Under the pieces are notes generated by a model, which saw nothing but the letters and a program-made list of their open reading frames with translations, was not told where the DNA came from and did not search any database. Below are positions 32,468 through 35,583 of a stretch of DNA of 35,583 bases, piece after piece. Source of the stretch: Thermoanaerobaculum sp. GTDB taxonomy: Bacteria > Acidobacteriota > Thermoanaerobaculia > Thermoanaerobaculales > Thermoanaerobaculaceae. The translations under genes were made by a program, and so were the position numbers. Positions within the stretch are counted from its first letter, which is position 1. Every line of letters begins with the position of its first letter. The DNA lies in NCBI GenBank assembly GCA_025060245.1, contig JANXCP010000014.1, forward strand, positions 1 through 35,583, read 5' to 3'.

Positions 32468-32481
32468 CCGCCCGCGGGCGG
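32468..32481 (+). promoter_or_regulatory. hairpin in the rpmE leader
   Basis: CCGCCCGCGGGCGG is a perfect palindrome that could form a five-pair stem with a four-base loop. It lies two bases before the GAGGAGG ribosome-binding site (32484-32490). A possible site for autoregulation by L31, as is known for rpmE leaders elsewhere. Confidence 0.38.
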
Positions 32482-32494
32482 ATGAGGAGGTTCT

Positions 32495-32698
32495 ATGAAA
32501 CAGGGGATTCACCCCGCCTACTACGAAGTTGAGGTGCAATGTGCCTGTGGTAATCGGTGGAAGACCCGATCAACCAAGAAAGAGCTCCGCTTGGAAATTT
32601 GCTCCGCCTGCCACCCGCTATTTACCGGAAAGCAAAAGTTTGTGGACTCCGCCGGCATGGTGGAGCGCTTCCAGCGCCGCTACGGCAAGAAACAGTAG
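32495..32698 (+). CDS. rpmE: ribosomal protein L31, zinc-binding form
   Basis: A large-subunit protein of 67 residues. [20 protein letters not shown] opens as usual for L31, and [23 protein letters not shown] is the signature. Four Cys (CAC near 16-18 and CSAC near 36-39) form the C+ zinc site, so this is the zinc-dependent type. GAGGAGG is in the leader. It is followed by prfA on the same strand after 63 bases, a common pairing. Confidence 0.97.
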   Translation: MKQGIHPAYYEVEVQCACGNRWKTRSTKKELRLEICSACHPLFTGKQKFVDSAGMVERFQRRYGKKQ

Positions 32699-32710
32699 CG
32701 ACTGCACCGT

Positions 32711-32757
32711 CAAGAGCGCCGGGGCTGCCCGTGGTCTTCGGCGCTTGCGGTGTTTTT
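32711..32757 (+). terminator. terminator-like hairpin between rpmE and prfA
   Basis: CAAGAGCGCCG pairs with CGGCGCTTG (32711-32745) with a two-base bulge and a loop of about 15 bases. A short T-run (32753-32757) follows, just before the prfA ATG. The large loop makes it a weak terminator; it could lower prfA expression compared with rpmE. Confidence 0.35.
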
Positions 32758-32761
32758 AGAC

Positions 32762-33847
32762 ATGGAAAACCTACTTTCTAAGCTCGCCGAGGTGGAAGAG
32801 ACCTTCCGCAGCCTGCAGGAAGAACAGGCCTCCCCGGCGGTACTGGCTGATCCCGAGCGGCTCGCCGAGGTTTCGCGCAGGGTGGCGGATCTGGCACCCG
32901 TGGTGGAGGCGATCCGGGCTTACCGCATCCTCCGCGAACGCCAGGCGCAAGCGCGGGCCATGCTGGCGGAAGAGGCGGATCCCGAGCTGCTCCACCTGGC
33001 CCAAGAGGAGCTGGAGGAGGTGGGCAGGGAGCTGGAAAAGGCCGAGTCGGAGCTCAAAGCCATGCTGCTGCCCACCGACCCCCACGATACGCGCAACGTG
33101 ATCTTGGAGGTGCGCGCCGGCACAGGGGGACAGGAGGCGGCGTTGTTTGCCGGCGAGCTCCTGCGCATGTACCTGCGCTACGCCGAGCGCCGCGGTTGGA
33201 AGGCCACCATCACCGACCTTTCCGAGGCCGATCTCGGCGGGGTGAAAGAGGCGGTGGTGCTCATTGAGGGCCGGCGGGTGTACTCCCGCTTGAAGTACGA
33301 GTCGGGGGTCCACCGGGTGCAACGGGTACCCATCACCGAGGCTTCCGGCCGCATCCACACCTCCGCCGCCACGGTGGCGGTCCTCCCCGAAGCGGAGGAA
33401 GTGGAAATCCACATCGACCCCAAAGAGCTACGCATTGACACCTTCTGCTCCTCCGGCCACGGAGGCCAGTCGGTGAACACCACTTACTCCGCGGTTCGCA
33501 TTACCCATCTCCCCACAGGGATTGCCGTCTCCTGCCAGGACGAGCGGTCGCAAATCCAAAACCGTGCCAAGGCCATGCGTATCCTGCGCGCGCGGCTTTT
33601 GGAGATGAGACAACGCGAACAGCAGGAGGCGTTAGCTGCCCAACGGCGGTCCCAGGTGGGTAGCGGGGACCGTTCGGAGAAAATTCGAACCTACAACTTT
33701 CCCCAATCCCGGGTCACAGACCACCGCATTGGCCTCACCATTTACCGGCTGCAGGAAATCCTGGACGGGGAGCTGGACCTCCTGCTGGACCCCCTTATCA
33801 CCCATTTCCAAGCGGAGCGATTGAGGGCAGAGCTGGCGACCCCATGA
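32762..33847 (+). CDS. prfA: peptide chain release factor 1
   Basis: Reads UAA and UAG stop codons and releases the peptide. The 361-residue length is standard. The codon-recognition motif is PIT in [20 protein letters not shown], matching the PxT of RF1 and not the SPF of RF2. The catalytic GGQ is in [37 protein letters not shown] is also conserved. I chose ATG 32762 ([10 protein letters not shown]); the GTG at 32750 would add four residues. Neither has a clear ribosome-binding site. The stop overlaps the next gene by four bases; PrmC, encoded after it, methylates this GGQ. Confidence 0.97.
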   Translation: MENLLSKLAEVEETFRSLQEEQASPAVLADPERLAEVSRRVADLAPVVEAIRAYRILRERQAQARAMLAEEADPELLHLAQEELEEVGRELEKAESELKAMLLPTDPHDTRNVILEVRAGTGGQEAALFAGELLRMYLRYAERRGWKATITDLSEADLGGVKEAVVLIEGRRVYSRLKYESGVHRVQRVPITEASGRIHTSAATVAVLPEAEEVEIHIDPKELRIDTFCSSGHGGQSVNTTYSAVRITHLPTGIAVSCQDERSQIQNRAKAMRILRARLLEMRQREQQEALAAQRRSQVGSGDRSEKIRTYNFPQSRVTDHRIGLTIYRLQEILDGELDLLLDPLITHFQAERLRAELATP

Positions 33848-34266
33848 AGGGTTGGAAAAACCTGCGCATCCTCGCTGAAGGTCGCTTTGTCTTGGGAGCC
33901 GGCGTCGGGGGATGTGCCGTGGGTGCAGTGGTCTCCTTGCTCCTGCCCCCCCTTCCCTGGGTGGAAGCCCCCCTTGCCCCTTTTGCCCAAATTACCGTGC
34001 GCCTCGCCCACGGGGTGGGCCTGGGTTGGTGGGCGGGGGTCTTCTGGGGCGTATTCACCACGCTGCTGGCCCGCAGCCAGCCCCGAAGGCCCGAAGTGCG
34101 CTCCCTGGCCTCCCTGGCGTGGTGGGCTGCCGCCGCGGTGTTCGCTACCTTGGGCGGTACAGCGGTGGCGGGTCTTCCCCCCAAGGCCAGGGTGTTCCTG
34201 GCCCTCTTGGCCGCTTTGTTGGCCACCCGTGCCGGCCTGGCCTGGGCGAGCCGTGACCATCGGTGA
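33844..34266 (+). CDS. four-helix membrane protein of unknown function
   Basis: A 140-residue protein that I do not recognise. It begins with a basic [15 protein letters not shown], then about four membrane helices (residues 16-36, 50-74, 89-105 and 112-130). Pro- and Arg-rich loops ([14 protein letters not shown]) lie between. It overlaps prfA by four bases and prmC by 14, so it is part of this operon. In other bacteria a DUF1385 membrane protein often lies in this neighbourhood, but there is no resemblance. Its location may be only chance. Confidence 0.68.
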   Translation: MKGWKNLRILAEGRFVLGAGVGGCAVGAVVSLLLPPLPWVEAPLAPFAQITVRLAHGVGLGWWAGVFWGVFTTLLARSQPRRPEVRSLASLAWWAAAAVFATLGGTAVAGLPPKARVFLALLAALLATRAGLAWASRDHR

Positions 34267-35083
34267 GCTTTTGGCCTGGGCCCGCCAGCGCCTGGTACCC
34301 AGGGAAGGGATGCGCTTTCCGGAACGGGAGGCCAGGGCTTTCCTGGCGTGGTTGCTGCACACCGAAGAAGCGAGGATCCTGGCGCACCCGGAAAGGGCAG
34401 TGGAGGAGGCTGTGGCCAGGCAGTTTTACCAGTTCGTGCAGCGTCGGTCCGGCGGAGAGCCCTTTCACCTCATTCTTGGCTGGTGTCCCTTTTACGGCCG
34501 CCAGTTTGCCGTTGCTCCAGGGGTACTCATCCCGCGACCGGAGACGGAGCTGGTGGTGCAAGCGGTTCTCCGGTTACCGCTCCCGTCCCAACCCCGGATC
34601 CTGGACGTGGGCACCGGCAGCGGCGTCCTGGCCATCACCCTGGCGTTGGAGCTCCCGCAGGCCCAGGTGTGGGCCAGCGACACCTCCTGGGGTGCCCTCC
34701 AGGTGGCGCGGCGCAACGCGGCCCGGCTGCACGCCCGGGTTCGTTTGGCCCTGGCTCACCTGGCCCGCCCTTGGTGCGGCGGCTTCCACCTGGTGGTGGC
34801 CAACCTCCCCTATGTCCCCGAAAGCCTGCAGGGAGCTCTTCCCCCCGAGCTGGCCTTTGAGGACCCCGCTGCCCTCTTCGGTGGGCCGGATGGTCTGGCA
34901 CTCATCAGGCCTTTGGTGGCCGACCTTCCCCGTCTCTTGGTTCGCCGGGGCTTTGCTGCCCTGGAGCTGGGACCGGGGCAAGCGGAGGTGCTGGCCTCTC
35001 ACCTACCCACAGGGCTGGAGCCCCAGGATCTGGTGTACGACCTGGGGGGTACGGCGCGGGTCTTGGTGCTGCGCCGTACCTAA
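34253..35083 (+). CDS. prmC: release factor glutamine methyltransferase
   Basis: Methylates the Gln of the GGQ motif in release factors with S-adenosylmethionine. The 276-residue protein has the helical N-terminal domain, then the linker GWCPFYGRQFAVAPGVLIPRPETELVV, in which FYGRQF and IPRPETE are family signatures. The SAM-binding motif ILDVGTGSGVLAITLALELP follows, and the substrate motif is NLPYVP where the family norm is NPPY. The GTG at 34253 overlaps the previous gene by 14 bases; longer frames upstream overlap that gene and are not supported. It is directly downstream of its substrate gene. Confidence 0.93.
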   Translation: MTIGELLAWARQRLVPREGMRFPEREARAFLAWLLHTEEARILAHPERAVEEAVARQFYQFVQRRSGGEPFHLILGWCPFYGRQFAVAPGVLIPRPETELVVQAVLRLPLPSQPRILDVGTGSGVLAITLALELPQAQVWASDTSWGALQVARRNAARLHARVRLALAHLARPWCGGFHLVVANLPYVPESLQGALPPELAFEDPAALFGGPDGLALIRPLVADLPRLLVRRGFAALELGPGQAEVLASHLPTGLEPQDLVYDLGGTARVLVLRRT

Positions 35084-35113
35084 GCAAGGATTTGGCCTTT
35101 CCCCGCGGCGCCG

Positions 35114-35583
35114 CTACGCCTCGCGGCCGGCCCGGCTTTCCGGGACGGGGAGGTGGAGCTGGCGCAGCAGCCCTCGCAGCTTTTCCCCCACCGGGATGGC
35201 CTGGCCATCCACCTCGCGAACCGGCACACCACCGGCCAGGGAGGAGGTAAGGAAGGCCCCCTCCGCCTCCGGCAATTCCTCCAGCAGGAAAGGCTGTTCG
35301 CGCACCGGCACACCCCACTGCCGCAACCGCTCCAGGCAAAAGGCTCGCATCACGCCGGGGAGGGCCAAGGGTGGCGCCGGCGGCGTGAGCAGTTCCCCCC
35401 GCAGGAGGGCAAACACGTTGGCGGTGGCCGTTTCCAGGACCGTTCCGTCGCGGTCGTAGAAAAGGACCCCATCCAGGCCCCGCGTTAAGGCCTGCCTGTG
35501 CAAGTACTGGGCGGGTCCGACGCTGACGGTCTTATGCCCGGTGAGGGGGTGGGGGGGGAGGAGGGCCGCGGCCAAGCGGGCTC
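35114..35583 (-). CDS. class IV aminotransferase (IlvE/PabC type), partial
   Basis: Runs off the right edge, so only about the C-terminal 155 residues are seen. They include the PLP-binding Lys in TGHKTVSVGPAQYL (Lys codon at 35531-35533). The pattern ETATANVFALLRGELLTPP and LTSSLAGGVPVREVDGQAI at the end matches class IV aminotransferases. The group contains branched-chain aminotransferase, D-amino acid aminotransferase and aminodeoxychorismate lyase (PabC). The short C-terminus suits PabC or a DAAT-like enzyme; with the N-terminus missing this cannot be decided. It converges with prmC with a 30-base gap. Confidence 0.85.
   Translation of the reverse strand, partial: ARLAAALLPPHPLTGHKTVSVGPAQYLHRQALTRGLDGVLFYDRDGTVLETATANVFALLRGELLTPPAPPLALPGVMRAFCLERLRQWGVPVREQPFLLEELPEAEGAFLTSSLAGGVPVREVDGQAIPVGEKLRGLLRQLHLPVPESRAGREA

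Noticed and set aside
32282-32539. Longer SfsA starting at 32347, 32449 or further upstream
   Set aside because: The extra residues do not match the family, and the longest version would overlap rpmE and its promoter. The GTG at 32281 gives the family-typical N-terminus.
1-35583. Search by eye for tRNA, rRNA, CRISPR arrays, transposases and phage genes
   Set aside because: No gap has room for an rRNA or array, no cloverleaf-like sequence was noticed in the gaps, and no transposase or integrase frame is present.

Overview
This is a GC-rich window, dense in genes, from a bacterial chromosome and made mostly of core genes. Several features point to a thermophilic or proteolytic member of the Acidobacteriota, perhaps close to Thermoanaerobaculia: the GC content, an S46 dipeptidyl-peptidase next to housekeeping genes, several exported peptidases and amidases, a secreted beta-rich hypothetical protein, and GTG starts with four-base ATGA/GTGA overlaps. 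The taxonomic placement is inference; no marker here proves it.

Layout. 1-365: end of a membrane-protein gene (possible Agl23/PMT-like glycosyltransferase). 398-2590: argS. 2602-3834 (minus): a TGS-domain GTPase followed by a double-CDGSH iron-sulfur protein. 3877-6214: small membrane protein, sodium/solute symporter and endonuclease III, linked by stop/start overlaps. 6294-7235 (minus): malate dehydrogenase. 7427-17343: the classical transcription/translation/RNA-decay block rimP-nusA-infB-ylxP(DUF503)-rbfA-nrnA-truB-rpsO-pnp, driven by a strong promoter and preceded by a terminator-like hairpin that looks like an attenuator. 17438-19501: S46 peptidase. 19538-21413: a badly frameshifted glycosyltransferase relic, the only decayed stretch in the window. 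21442-22775 (minus): FmdB-type zinc ribbon and a Tat-exported glycosylasparaginase-like Ntn hydrolase. 22838-26896: amidohydrolase, lipoprotein-type isoaspartyl methyltransferase, and an FHA-GAF-SpoIIE phosphatase. 26928-29507: divergent secreted hypothetical protein and M28 peptidase with PDZ domain. 29507-31580: aroC and ispH. 31577-32281 (minus): sfsA. 32430-35083: rpmE, prfA, a four-helix membrane protein and prmC. 35114-end (minus): part of a class IV aminotransferase.

How the genes work together. The rimP-pnp block links transcription elongation, translation initiation, ribosome maturation and RNA turnover. The rpmE-prfA-prmC block links a ribosomal protein with the release factor and the enzyme that methylates it. 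Between them lies a group of exported hydrolases (S46, M28, glycosylasparaginase-like, amidohydrolase) plus an apparently membrane-anchored isoaspartyl methyltransferase; this suits an organism that feeds on peptides.

I found no clear undescribed multi-gene system. The most interesting signals are regulatory. Several genes have a -10 box only 5-9 bases before the start codon, which predicts leaderless or nearly leaderless mRNAs. Several of the genes that do have leaders carry a GC-rich hairpin directly before the ribosome-binding site. I saw no tRNA, rRNA, CRISPR array or insertion sequence.
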